From Thermithiobacillus tepidarius DSM 3134 (GTDB lineage: Bacteria; Pseudomonadota; Gammaproteobacteria; Acidithiobacillales; Thermithiobacillaceae), in the NCBI RefSeq assembly GCF_000423825.1, contig NZ_AUIS01000017.1:1-52217 (forward strand): a DNA stretch of 52,217 bases, given 5' to 3'. The translations under genes and the position numbers were made by a program. The notes beneath the pieces are model-generated. The model saw only the letters and a program-made list of their open reading frames with translations. It was not told the DNA's origin and ran no database searches. Shown piece by piece: positions 26,418 through 36,180 of this stretch (position 1 is the stretch's first letter; the number at the start of each line of letters is the position of its first letter).

Positions 26418-26489
26418 CTGTAGGAGCGAGCTTGCTCGCGATTTCATCTACCGGCAGAGCGGCTCGCGAGCAAGCTCGCTCCTACAGCC
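26416..26489. repeat. REP doublet (BIME-like), two inverted 26-base arms
   Basis: The left arm (26416-26441) and right arm (26464-26489) are perfect reverse complements, 22 bases apart. Each arm contains its own hairpin GCGAG-CTTG-CTCGC next to TGTAGGAGC, the hallmark of REP elements known from Pseudomonas. REP elements of this kind are mobilised by TnpA-REP transposases; none is encoded here. Confidence 0.88.
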
Positions 26490-26555
26490 CGTGAACCAAC
26501 GCGGCCAGGCACGCTGCCGGAGCATTGATGGCGCGGCGCTCGCCTGCCACGAACA

Positions 26556-26587
26556 CCCTCTCCCTCGGTGAGAGGCCGGGATGAGGG
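26556..26587 (+). repeat. 32-base repeat, copy 2
   Basis: Same ends (CCCTCTCC and GATGAGGG) and length as the copy at 26386-26417. The two copies flank the REP doublet. Confidence 0.7.
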
Positions 26588-26751
26588 GGCGGTGCGGCGA
26601 ACGCCCCCAGGGCCATGCGGCTGGACCGGACATGGGCGCGAGCTGACTCGCGCTTCCCTGCCGGGCGCTCCAATCCATCGCGAGCCAGCCCACGCCTGTA
26701 TACCCTCACTTGGCATTCGCCGCATACCCGCTCCCCAGCCTGGACTCCCGT

Positions 26752-27897
26752 TCAGCATTCTGCGCCTGCTCCATCCCCCATCAGCGCCAGCACGCCGTCC
26801 AGGCCCGTGTGCTGGATGCTGTAGTCGGCCTGGGCGCGGACCACGGGTTTGGCGCGGTAGGCGATGCCGAGGCCGGCTTTCTGCAGCATGGGCAGGTCGT
26901 TGGCGCCGTCGCCCATGGCGATGCAGCGGCTCAGCGCCAGGCCATTTTCCCGGGCCAGGGCTTCCAGGATGCGGGCCTTGCCCTGGGCGTCCACGATTTC
27001 GCCCAGGACGCGGCCGGTCAGCTTGCCGCCCTTGATTTCCAGCGTATTGGCGAAGGCGTAATCCAGCCCCAGCCGCGCCTTCAGCCGGTCGGTGAAGAAG
27101 GTGAAGCCGCCGGACACCACGCCCACCCGGCAACCCTGGGCGCGCAGGCCGGCCACCAGCCGTTCGGCGCCGGGATTCAGCCGCAGGCGTTCCTGATAAA
27201 CCCGCTCCAGCATGCTCTCCGGCAGGCCTGCAAGCAGGGCCACGCGCGCCTTGAGGCTGGCGGCGAAGTCCAACTCGCCCTGCATGGCCCGCTCGGTGAT
27301 GGCGGCCACCTGCGGCTTCAGTCCGGCCATGTCGGCCAGTTCGTCGATGCATTCGATGCTGATGAGGGTGGAGTCCATGTCCGTGAGCAGCAGGCCGAAA
27401 TGGCCGGGCTGCCAGTCGGCGGGACAAACGGCGGCATCCACGCTCAGGTCGGCCACGGCTTCCGCCAGGCGATGGTTGAGCAGACGCAGGTCGGCGGCCG
27501 CGCCCGCCACATTGATCTGCAGGACTGCGGCGCCGTTGGCGCGCAGCGGCCCGGCGGCGGCGAAGCCGGCCAGGTGCAGCGCATCCAGTGCGCGGCGCAG
27601 CACGCGGCCGTCCAGCTGCGGGCCTTGCAGCACCAAGCGCGCCGCCGCGGGGGCCTCTTCCAGGAGCAGGCCACGAAAGATCTGGTCGGTGGCGGCCTGT
27701 TGCTGGCTCGCCTGCTCCAGCCAGTTCCGGGCGGCGTCCAGGGAAGCGGCGTCGGCTTCCATCTGCCAGGCGCGCAGGCGCAGGCCGGCCCATTGCTGCG
27801 CGGCGAGATCGTCGAGACGCAGGCCGGCGGGCAGGGCGGGCAGCGCCAGGGGGGCGGCATCCTGGGGAGCGAGGCAATTGAGGAGCAGGCGCGGCAT
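26752..27897 (-). CDS. serB: Phosphoserine phosphatase
   Basis: 381 residues. The first 165 residues form a regulatory ACT-like region; the HAD phosphatase domain follows with DMDSTLIS (nucleophile Asp), VSGGFTFF and GDGANDLPML. It dephosphorylates phosphoserine to serine, the last step of serine synthesis. The start codon lies three bases after the mfd stop codon, so mfd and serB form one operon. Confidence 0.95.
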   Translation of the reverse strand: MPRLLLNCLAPQDAAPLALPALPAGLRLDDLAAQQWAGLRLRAWQMEADAASLDAARNWLEQASQQQAATDQIFRGLLLEEAPAAARLVLQGPQLDGRVLRRALDALHLAGFAAAGPLRANGAAVLQINVAGAAADLRLLNHRLAEAVADLSVDAAVCPADWQPGHFGLLLTDMDSTLISIECIDELADMAGLKPQVAAITERAMQGELDFAASLKARVALLAGLPESMLERVYQERLRLNPGAERLVAGLRAQGCRVGVVSGGFTFFTDRLKARLGLDYAFANTLEIKGGKLTGRVLGEIVDAQGKARILEALARENGLALSRCIAMGDGANDLPMLQKAGLGIAYRAKPVVRAQADYSIQHTGLDGVLALMGDGAGAEC

Positions 27898-27900
27898 GCT

Positions 27901-30900
27901 TCAATCCTTGAGTGTGCGAATGAGGTCGATCATGGCTTGGCAGCGGGCCAGGCCCTCGGGCAGCGCCTGGGTGAGGCGCAGCTTGTCCTGGCCTTCCAGG
28001 CGATAGTGTTGCTGCCGGGTCTGGATGAGCTGGATGATGGTTTCGGGTTTGACCTTGGGCTCGGGCCCGAAGTGGATGCGCCCGCCCGCCGGGCCGGCGT
28101 CGATGCGCAGGATGCCGGTGGCCGCGGCCAGCAGCTTGAGCTCCGCCTGGCAGAACAGGGTCTTGACCGGCTCGGGCAGCAGGCCGAAGCGGTCGATCAT
28201 CTCCACCCGCAGCTCATCGAGCTGGTGCTGGTCCTCCGCCTGCGCGATGCGCTTGTACATCTGCAGGCGCAGGTGCACGTCCGGCAGGTAGTCGGCCGGG
28301 ATCAGGGCGGGCACGTTCAGGTTGATCTCCGGACCGGTCTCCCGGCTATCGCTCAGGGCCTGCGGGTCGCGGCCGGCGCGGATGGCTTCCACCGCCTCGC
28401 TCAGCAGTTCGGAGTAGAGGGTGAAGCCTACTTCGTCGATGCGCCCGCTCTGCTCCTCGCCCAGGATCTCGCCGGCGCCGCGGATCTCCAGGTCGTGGCT
28501 GGCCAGGGCGAAGCCGATGCCGAGGTCCTCCAGGGACTGGATGGCCTCCAGGCGCTTCTGGGCGTCGCTGCTCATGGCCCCCGGCTCGGGCGTGATGAGA
28601 TAGGCGTAAGCGCGGTGGTGGGAGCGGCCCACCCGGCCGCGCAACTGGTGCAGCTGCGCCAGCCCCAGCTTGTCGGCGCGGTTGATGACGATGGTGTTGG
28701 CCTGCGGGTTGTCGATGCCCGACTCGATGATGGTGGTGCAGAGCAGCAGGTTGAAGCGCTGGTGGTAGAAGTCCAGCATGACCGCTTCCAGCTCGTGCTC
28801 GCCCATCTGCCCGTGGGCGATGCGGATGCTGGCCTCGGGCAGGAGATTGGCGAGCTTGTGGCCCATGCGCTCGATGCTCTGCACCTCGTTGTGCAGGAAG
28901 TACACCTGACCGCCGCGGCGGATCTCGCGCAGGCAGGCTTCGCGGACCAGGGTATCGTCCCAGACGTTGACGAAAGTCTTGACCGGCAGGCGCCGCTCGG
29001 GCGGGGTGCTGATGATGGACAGGTCGCGCAGGCCGGCCAGGGACAGGTTGAGGGTGCGCGGGATCGGCGTGGCGGTGAGGGTCAGGATGTCCACCTCGGC
29101 GCGCAGTTCCTTGACCCGATCCTTCTGGCGTACCCCGAAGCGGTGCTCCTCGTCGAGGATGAGCAGGCCGAGATCCTTGAATTTCACGTCCTTTTGCAGC
29201 AGCCGGTGGGTGCCGATGACGACGTCAACCGCGCCGGCCGCCAAGCCCTCCAGTACCGCCTTCTGCTCCTTGGCGCTGCGAAAGCGCGACAGCAGCTCCA
29301 CCCGCACGGCGCTCTCGGCAAAGCGGTCGCGGAAGTTCTCGAAGTGCTGCTGGGCCAGCAGGGTGGTGGGCACCAGCACTGCCACTTGGGCGCCGCCGTG
29401 CACGGCCATGAAGGCGGCGCGCAGGGCCACCTCGGTCTTGCCGAAGCCTACGTCGCCGCAGACCAGGCGGTCCATGGGTTGCGGCGAGTTCATGTCGGCG
29501 ATGACGGCATCGATGGCGGCCTGCTGATCCGGCGTCTCCTCGAAGGGAAAGCCGGAAACGAAGTCCCAGTAGGCGTCGTCCGGCGCCGGGAAGGTGCGGC
29601 CCTGGCGTGCGGCGCGCCGGGCATAGATGTCCAGCAGCTCGGCGGCGGCATCGATGGCCTTGGCCCGGGCGCGGGCCTTGGCCTTGCTCCACTGGTCGCT
29701 GCCCAGCTTGGACAGGGCCGGCAGCTCGGTGACGTTGCCCACGTAGCGGCTGATGCGATCGAGGGCGGCGATGGGCACGTAGAGCAGGTCGTTGTCGGCG
29801 TACTCGAGCATGACGTACTCGTTGACGTCGCCGCGCTCGGCAAAGGGCATGGCCAGTCCCTTGAAAAGGCCGATGCCGTAGTCCTCGTGCACCACCGGAT
29901 CGTCGAGGTTGAGCTCGCCCAGATCGCGGATCACCGCTTCCAGGCTGTGCTTCTGCTGCGCCCGCTGGCGACGCTGGGCGAAGACCCGGTTGCCGAAGAG
30001 CTGGGCCTCGGAAACGAGCGCGAACTCCGCCACATCGCCCGCGGCGGCGAGTTGCAGGAGGCCGCGCTCCAGCGGCGCGGTGACCAGCGCCAGGCGAACG
30101 TCGCCGGCCAGGAATTCGGCCCAGTCCTTGACCGTCACCGGCACATGCTGGCGCACGCGCAGGCTCTCGTGCAGGGCCTCGCGCCGGCCCTTGGATTCGG
30201 CGGCGATGAGCACGCGCGCCTCGGCGGGCAGGGCGTCGACCAGGGCGAGCAGCTTGGCGAAGGGGTCCTGGCCATGGCTGGCCGCCAGATCCGGCGGCGG
30301 GGCGAAGGCGGCGTCTAGGCTGGTGGGCGGCGTCTGTTCGACCGCGCGGGTTTCGAGCTGCACCAGCGCTTGCCGATCGAGGGTTTCCTGCCAGGCCGCC
30401 AGGGGCAGGCACAGCCGTTCGGGTGCGAGCACCGGGCGGTTGCGGTCGTGCTGGCGGTCGGCATATCGGGCCTGCCATTCGTGCCAAACTTCCTGATAGG
30501 CCTGCTCCCAGCTTGGTTCCAGCACCACGGCGCTGCCCGCGGGCAGGTAGTCGAAGAGTGAGGCGGTCGTGTCGAAGAAGAAGGGCAGGTAGGCTTCGAT
30601 GCCGGCCGGCAGCAGCCCGCGGCTGACGTCCTTGTAAATGCTGCTGCGCTGCGGGTCGCCGGCGAATTCGGCGCGGAAGTTGGCGCGGAAGCGCTGCACG
30701 GCCTCCTCGTCGCTGGGCACCTCGCGCGCGGGCAGGAGCGCCACGCGCTCGACCTTGTCGCTGGACAGCTGGGTTTCGGGATCGAAGCGGCGGATGCTGT
30801 CGACTTCGTTGTCGAAGAGGTCGATGCGATAGGGCGTGGCACTGCCCGTGGGGAAGAGATCCAGAATGCCGCCGCGCCAGGCGACTTCCCCCGCCTCGCC

Positions 30901-31386
30901 CACCTGGCCGACTTGCCGGTAGCCGGCGTTGACCAGGCGCAGGCGGAAGGCTTCCGGATCGAGCAGTTCTCCGCGCGACAGCATGAAGGCGCGCTGCTCC
31001 AGGTAGCTGGGCGGCGGCAGTTGCTGAATGGCCGCCGACAGCACGGTCAGGACGATGCCCTGGCCGAGGCCGCGCATGGCATAGAGGGTACCCAGGCGCT
31101 GCGCGGTCAGGTCCGCCGGCGGCGAGAAGAGGTCGTAAGGCAGCACTTCCCGGTCAGGAAAGTAGAGCAGCGGCAGATCCTCGCCGCCGGCACCGAAAAA
31201 GCGCAGCTCGGTTTCCAGTTGCCGCAGCGTGGTCGCCGAGTTGGCGATCACCAGAAGCGGGCGGCGCCAGGTCCGGGCTGCCGCCACCAGGACCGGTGCC
31301 GGCGCGCAGCCGTGCAGGCTGCCGATGACGAGCGGCAGGCCGGCGGCGGGCGGGGAGGGGGGCAGGGCGGGCAGTGCGGGTATCAT
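27901..31386 (-). CDS. mfd: Transcription-repair coupling factor Mfd
   Basis: 1161 residues, close to the 1148 of E. coli, from the ATG at 31386 (MIPALPALPP). The frame stays open far upstream across ispD on the other strand, but the homologous part begins near this ATG. Order: UvrB-like domain (FPDREVLPYDLFSPP), RNA-polymerase-interacting domain (DPVVHEDYGIGLFKGL), helicase motor with Walker A GDVGFGKTE and DEEHRFG, TATPIPRTL, and the C-terminal autoinhibitory domain. It removes stalled RNA polymerase and recruits UvrA. A TAATAT box upstream (near 31422) could be its -10. Confidence 0.96.
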   Translation of the reverse strand: MIPALPALPPSPPAAGLPLVIGSLHGCAPAPVLVAAARTWRRPLLVIANSATTLRQLETELRFFGAGGEDLPLLYFPDREVLPYDLFSPPADLTAQRLGTLYAMRGLGQGIVLTVLSAAIQQLPPPSYLEQRAFMLSRGELLDPEAFRLRLVNAGYRQVGQVGEAGEVAWRGGILDLFPTGSATPYRIDLFDNEVDSIRRFDPETQLSSDKVERVALLPAREVPSDEEAVQRFRANFRAEFAGDPQRSSIYKDVSRGLLPAGIEAYLPFFFDTTASLFDYLPAGSAVVLEPSWEQAYQEVWHEWQARYADRQHDRNRPVLAPERLCLPLAAWQETLDRQALVQLETRAVEQTPPTSLDAAFAPPPDLAASHGQDPFAKLLALVDALPAEARVLIAAESKGRREALHESLRVRQHVPVTVKDWAEFLAGDVRLALVTAPLERGLLQLAAAGDVAEFALVSEAQLFGNRVFAQRRQRAQQKHSLEAVIRDLGELNLDDPVVHEDYGIGLFKGLAMPFAERGDVNEYVMLEYADNDLLYVPIAALDRISRYVGNVTELPALSKLGSDQWSKAKARARAKAIDAAAELLDIYARRAARQGRTFPAPDDAYWDFVSGFPFEETPDQQAAIDAVIADMNSPQPMDRLVCGDVGFGKTEVALRAAFMAVHGGAQVAVLVPTTLLAQQHFENFRDRFAESAVRVELLSRFRSAKEQKAVLEGLAAGAVDVVIGTHRLLQKDVKFKDLGLLILDEEHRFGVRQKDRVKELRAEVDILTLTATPIPRTLNLSLAGLRDLSIISTPPERRLPVKTFVNVWDDTLVREACLREIRRGGQVYFLHNEVQSIERMGHKLANLLPEASIRIAHGQMGEHELEAVMLDFYHQRFNLLLCTTIIESGIDNPQANTIVINRADKLGLAQLHQLRGRVGRSHHRAYAYLITPEPGAMSSDAQKRLEAIQSLEDLGIGFALASHDLEIRGAGEILGEEQSGRIDEVGFTLYSELLSEAVEAIRAGRDPQALSDSRETGPEINLNVPALIPADYLPDVHLRLQMYKRIAQAEDQHQLDELRVEMIDRFGLLPEPVKTLFCQAELKLLAAATGILRIDAGPAGGRIHFGPEPKVKPETIIQLIQTRQQHYRLEGQDKLRLTQALPEGLARCQAMIDLIRTLKD

Positions 31387-31504
31387 GGAATTCGTGTCAT
31401 CGCTTCTCGGTTTGGGCGCCAATATTAGCCCGATCGACCGCCTTTGACTATGCGCCGCGGATGCAGGAAGATGCGCGGATTGTCGATCGGAGTGGCACGT
31501 CGTT

Positions 31505-32242
31505 ATGACATTGGATTCTTCGCAAGCGGAGCGGGCCTGGGCGCTGGTGCCCGCCGCCGGCGCGGGCAGCCGCATGGGCGCCCCGCTGCCCAAGCAATAC
31601 CTGACCTTGGCCGGGCGGCCGGTGCTGGCGCATACCCTGGCCCGGCTGTGCCGGCACCCCCGCGTTGCCGGGGTGCAGGTGATGCTCGCGCCCGCCGACG
31701 CACATTGGGCCGGCGTTGCCGAGCACTTGGACGCCGCCACCCGAAGAAAGTTGCTGCCCATCGCGGTCGGCGGCGCGACGCGGGCGGCATCGGTCCTGAA
31801 CGGCCTGCGGGCGCTCGGCACGCAGGCCGCGCCGGGCGATTGGGTGCTGGTGCATGACGCGGCGCGTCCCTGTCTGCGCCGGCGCGATCTGGACAGCCTG
31901 TTCGCGGCCCTGGATGCGGGCGCGGCGGGGGCCATCCTGGGCGTGCCGGTGGCGGACACCATAAAGCGCGTGCGCGACGGCGAGATTCTGGAAACCGTGG
32001 ACCGCAGCCGCCTGTGGCGCGCCTTCACGCCCCAGGCCTTCCGCCTGGAAGTGCTGCTCGACGCCCTGCAGCGGGCCCTGGATGCCGGCATCGAGGTGAC
32101 GGACGAGGCCAGCGCCGTGGAGTGGGCGGGTGGGCGGCCGCGCATGGTGGCGGGCCACGCAGACAACATCAAGGTGACGCTGCCCGAGGACATGGCGCTG
32201 GCGGCGCAGATCCTGGCGGGCCGGGACGAGGAGGAGCGATGA
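31505..32242 (+). CDS. ispD: 2-C-methyl-D-erythritol 4-phosphate cytidylyltransferase
   Basis: 245 residues from the ATG at 31505. The nucleotide-binding motif [16 protein letters not shown] lies near residues 17-32, and [10 protein letters not shown] and VADTIKRV are conserved in IspD. It makes CDP-methylerythritol in the non-mevalonate isoprenoid pathway. TTGACT (31444-31449) and GAAGAT (31467-31472), 17 bases apart, are a weak possible promoter. It overlaps ispF by four bases (ATGA). Confidence 0.95.
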   Translation: MTLDSSQAERAWALVPAAGAGSRMGAPLPKQYLTLAGRPVLAHTLARLCRHPRVAGVQVMLAPADAHWAGVAEHLDAATRRKLLPIAVGGATRAASVLNGLRALGTQAAPGDWVLVHDAARPCLRRRDLDSLFAALDAGAAGAILGVPVADTIKRVRDGEILETVDRSRLWRAFTPQAFRLEVLLDALQRALDAGIEVTDEASAVEWAGGRPRMVAGHADNIKVTLPEDMALAAQILAGRDEEER

Positions 32243-32715
32243 TGCGCATTGGACAAGGCTTCGACGTGCACGCCCTGGTCGGCGGGCGGCCCCTGATCCT
32301 GGGCGGTGTCCAGATCCCCTACGAGCGCGGGCTGGCCGGCCATTCCGACGCCGACGTGCTGCTGCATGCCGTCTGCGATGCCCTGCTGGGCGCGGCGGCC
32401 CTGGGAGACATCGGCCGCCATTTCCCCGACACCGACGCCACCTTCGCCGGCATCGACTCCCGCATCCTGCTGCGCGACGTCATGGACAAGGTGCGCCGGC
32501 AGGGCTGGCGTCTGGGCAACCTGGACGCCACGGTGATCTGCCAGCGGCCGCGCCTGGCGCCGCACATCCCCCACATGGTCGCCAACATCGCCAGCGACCT
32601 TCAGGTCGAGGAGCGCCTGGTCAACGTCAAGGCCACCACCACCGAGCATCTGGGTTTCGCCGGGCGCGGCGAGGGCATCGCCGCGCAGGCGGTGGTGCTG
32701 CTCCAAGCCCTGTGA
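32239..32715 (+). CDS. ispF: 2-C-methyl-D-erythritol 2,4-cyclodiphosphate synthase
   Basis: 158 residues from the ATG at 32239 (a second ATG follows at 32242). Metal ligands are the D and H of GFDVHAL and the histidine of [29 protein letters not shown] closes the active site. It forms the cyclodiphosphate in the same pathway as IspD. It overlaps truD by four bases (GTGA). Confidence 0.96.
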   Translation: MMRIGQGFDVHALVGGRPLILGGVQIPYERGLAGHSDADVLLHAVCDALLGAAALGDIGRHFPDTDATFAGIDSRILLRDVMDKVRRQGWRLGNLDATVICQRPRLAPHIPHMVANIASDLQVEERLVNVKATTTEHLGFAGRGEGIAAQAVVLLQAL

Positions 32716-33770
32716 GCACCTACGCCTTTCCGGGGCCGGCGCTGGGCGCCCGCATCCGCGAAGCGCCCGCCGACTTCCAGGTGGAGGAGGTCCTGCCCTT
32801 TGGCCCTGACGGCGCCGGACAGCACATCTGGCTCGCCGTGCGCAAGACGGGGCTCAACACCCATGAGGTGGCGCGCCGGCTCGCCCGGCTGGCGGGCGTG
32901 CGGGAGCGCGACGTGGGCTATGCGGGGATGAAGGACCGCCACGCCGTCACCACTCAGACCTTCACGCTGGATCTGGCCGGCAGGCCGGAGCCGGACTGGA
33001 GCGCGTTGGAGGACGGGCAACTCCAATTGCTGCAGGTGGCCCGGCATTCACGCAAGCTGCGGCGCGGCGCCCTGACCGGCAACCGCTTTGCCCTGCGCCT
33101 GCGCGCGCTGCAGGGCGATCCGGCGGTGCTGGCCGAGCGCCTGGATCTGATCCGCGCGCATGGCTTTCCCAATTACTTCGGCGAACAGCGCTTCGGCCTG
33201 GCCGGCGGCAACCTGGACAGGGCCGCCGCCCTGCTGGCGGGCCGCTTCCGTCCCCGGGACCGCCATCTGGCCGGCATTTATCTGTCCGCCGCCCGGGCCG
33301 CGCTCTTCAATGCGGTGCTGGCGGCGCGCGTCGAGGCCGGCACCTGGAACCAAGTGCTGTCCGGCGAGCTGGTGATGCTGGCCGGCAGCCGCAGCCTGTT
33401 TCCGGCCCGGCCGGAGGAGCTGATGGACCTGCAGGCGCGGGCGGCGGCCCTGGACCTGCATCCCACCGGCCCGCTTTGCGGGCGCGGCGGGCTGCAGCCG
33501 CAAGGCGAGGCGGCGGACGCGGAGCGGGCGGCGCTGGCCCGCTGGCGCGGCCCGGAGCCCCTGGCGGCGAGCGGCCTGGACTGGGCCGCCGCCTTGGACG
33601 CCCAGGGGCTGGAGGCGGACCGCCGCCCGCTGCGCGCGCTGGCCGGTGAGCTCACGTGGGCGGCGGCGGAGGATGGCGGCTGGCTGCGCTTCACCCTGCC
33701 GGCCGGCAGCTATGCCACCAGCCTGCTCGACGCGCTGCTGCAGAGCGGCCAGCCGCTGCCGGCGGACTAG
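32712..33770 (+). CDS. truD: tRNA pseudouridine(13) synthase TruD
   Basis: 352 residues from the GTG at 32712. The family motif [14 protein letters not shown] near residues 74-87 holds the catalytic aspartate, and NYFGEQRFG is the second signature. It isomerises uridine 13 of tRNA-Glu. The ispD-ispF-truD order is conserved in gammaproteobacteria; the usual next gene, surE, is not present here. Confidence 0.95.
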   Translation: MSTYAFPGPALGARIREAPADFQVEEVLPFGPDGAGQHIWLAVRKTGLNTHEVARRLARLAGVRERDVGYAGMKDRHAVTTQTFTLDLAGRPEPDWSALEDGQLQLLQVARHSRKLRRGALTGNRFALRLRALQGDPAVLAERLDLIRAHGFPNYFGEQRFGLAGGNLDRAAALLAGRFRPRDRHLAGIYLSAARAALFNAVLAARVEAGTWNQVLSGELVMLAGSRSLFPARPEELMDLQARAAALDLHPTGPLCGRGGLQPQGEAADAERAALARWRGPEPLAASGLDWAAALDAQGLEADRRPLRALAGELTWAAAEDGGWLRFTLPAGSYATSLLDALLQSGQPLPAD

Positions 33771-33779
33771 GCGGCGCGC

Positions 33780-34325
33780 CTAATCCTCCAGGATGTGGGT
33801 CGGCAGGCCGTCGATGCTGCGCTGATTCTTCTCCCGCCAGTAGTCGCGGATGCCCTGTTCACCTTTTTTTTCCGCCCAGCGCGCCAGCGTCTCGCGCTCG
33901 CCCACGTAGTCGTACAGCGGCACGCCATAGCCGCAAGAGGTCTGCACCGTCTGCACGTCGACGACGATGATCTGCCGCTCCGCGGGCAGGGCATCGAAAT
34001 GGGCATGAAACTGCGCCCATTCGGGATCGCGCGGCCGGATCACCCGGCCCTGGCCGTAGAGGCGCAGGATCAGCGGCTTGTCGGCGAAGCTGCAGAACAT
34101 GAGCGTGATGCGGCCGTTCTCCCGCAGATGGGCGGCGGTCTCGTTGCCGCTGCCGGTGAGGTCCAGGTACGCCACCGTGCGCTCGTCCAGGCAGCGGAAG
34201 CTGTTCAGCCCCTTGGGCGACAGATTGACCCGTCCCGATGCCGGGGCGGTAGCGGTGAAAAAGATCTGCTGCTGCGCAATGAATTCACGCACGGTATCCG
34301 TCAGCGCATCGTAGAATTTCGCCAT
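33780..34325 (-). CDS. Pyridoxamine 5'-phosphate oxidase-like flavoprotein
   Basis: 181 residues starting MAKFYDALTDTVREFIAQQQ. The split-barrel flavin-binding fold is indicated by FFTATAPASGRVNLSPKG and RITLMFCSFADKPLILRLYG. Proteins of this group bind FMN, F420 or heme, and the substrate is usually unknown. It is convergent with truD, ten bases apart. No function is assigned beyond the fold. Confidence 0.8.
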   Translation of the reverse strand: MAKFYDALTDTVREFIAQQQIFFTATAPASGRVNLSPKGLNSFRCLDERTVAYLDLTGSGNETAAHLRENGRITLMFCSFADKPLILRLYGQGRVIRPRDPEWAQFHAHFDALPAERQIIVVDVQTVQTSCGYGVPLYDYVGERETLARWAEKKGEQGIRDYWREKNQRSIDGLPTHILED

Positions 34326-34419
34326 GGCGGCATGCTTCTCCTATGGAATGGGCAATTGTGGAAGGTTCGCACGGATTCGCAGCTTGCCGCCTGCCGGATG
34401 GCCACGACAAGGGTGGCGC

Positions 34420-35037
34420 TCAGCTTTGCTGGCGCGCCAGCAGCACCACCACCGCGCCGCTGCCGCCCTCCGTCGGCCGCGCCTGGGCGAAGGCCAGGAC
34501 CTCCTCCCGCTGCATGAGCCAGCCGCGCACCTTGCCTTTCAGGACCGGCTCACGGTTGGGCGAACTCAAGCCCTTGCCGTGGATGATGCGCACGCAGCGC
34601 AATCCCTGGCGCTGCACCTGCGCCAGGAAGATCCCGAGGGCTTCCTTGGCCTCGGGCACCGTCAGGCCGTGCAGATCGAAGCTCGCCTGGATGGCGAAGT
34701 GGCCGCGGCGCAGGCGGCGCAGCAGATTGTGCTGCAGCCCCGGGCGCAAAAAGAGCAGTTCCTCGCCGGTTTCGAGGCTGTCCAGGTCGACGGCGTGGGT
34801 GAGCAGGCTGTCCAGGACGTCGCGCTCGTCCCGATGGCTTTGCTTGGGAATGGGCGGGGGCGGGGGCGCCTTGGCAATGGCCCGCACCGGCCGCTTGAGC
34901 GGCTGTACGTCCTTGACGGCCTCGCGAAATTCGCTCTGTTCCTCCAGGCTGAGGGCCGCGCGCCGGCGGGATCTTTTCTGCTGCGCGTGCGGCGGGCCGG
35001 CCCTGCTGCTTTGCCGGGAGGCGGCCCGCTTCTTCAC
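34420..35037 (-). CDS. Smr-domain protein
   Basis: 205 residues. A basic, disordered N terminus of about 80 residues leads to an Smr domain (about residues 118-200) with FDLHGLTVPEAKEAL and VRIIHGKGLSSPNREPVLKG. Smr domains bind or cleave nucleic acids; in E. coli, SmrB cuts mRNA at collided ribosomes. It begins three bases after the trxB stop codon, so the two are probably co-transcribed. Confidence 0.88.
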   Translation of the reverse strand: MKKRAASRQSSRAGPPHAQQKRSRRRAALSLEEQSEFREAVKDVQPLKRPVRAIAKAPPPPPIPKQSHRDERDVLDSLLTHAVDLDSLETGEELLFLRPGLQHNLLRRLRRGHFAIQASFDLHGLTVPEAKEALGIFLAQVQRQGLRCVRIIHGKGLSSPNREPVLKGKVRGWLMQREEVLAFAQARPTEGGSGAVVVLLARQQS

Positions 35038-35040
35038 TGC

Positions 35041-36018
<978 letters not shown>

Positions 36019-36067
36019 CTAATATACTACGGAATGGTGCCCACGGCGAACTGGCGCCGGCCCGCGG

Positions 36068-36096
36068 TTGACAGTGCGGCGAGGCTGGCGTAGCTT
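36068..36096 (+). promoter_or_regulatory. Probable sigma-70 promoter of ftsK
   Basis: A perfect TTGACA (36068-36073), a 17-base spacer and TAGCTT (36091-36096). The -10 box is weak (three of six). Confidence 0.5.
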
Positions 36097-36180
36097 GGGC
36101 CAAACCGCTTGTCGGCCCGGCCGCCAACCCTGTCCGCCGGGAGCGGCAAAGCCCGCGTATAAGGCAAAAGAAGCACCCGC

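Larger units (their letters stand above)
25952..26751. other. 800-base region without a supported gene, rich in palindromic repeats
   Basis: Open frames here have low-complexity Arg/Ser/Leu composition and follow the repeats, so no protein is called. The region holds several GC-rich palindromes (26070-26167), CGCTGCGCTCG-like tracts (26106-26250), two copies of a 32-base repeat, a REP doublet and a further perfect 7-base stem with a CTGA loop (26636-26653). Confidence 0.7.

Noticed and set aside
26416-26489. REP doublet considered as a CRISPR fragment
   Set aside because: The arms are inverted rather than direct repeats, there is one 22-base spacer only, and no cas gene is present.
26047-26571. 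174-codon open frame in the repeat-rich spacer
   Set aside because: Its composition follows the palindromic repeats, it runs through the REP doublet and it has no recognisable domain.
26710-30318. Open frame of about 1200 codons on the plus strand
   Set aside because: It is antisense to serB and mfd, both unmistakable; its Gln/Ala/His-rich composition is what GC-rich antisense frames give.
31387-32706. Upstream extension of the mfd reading frame on the minus strand
   Set aside because: It lies antisense to ispD and ispF, has no Mfd similarity, and the normal Mfd length is reached from the ATG at 31386.
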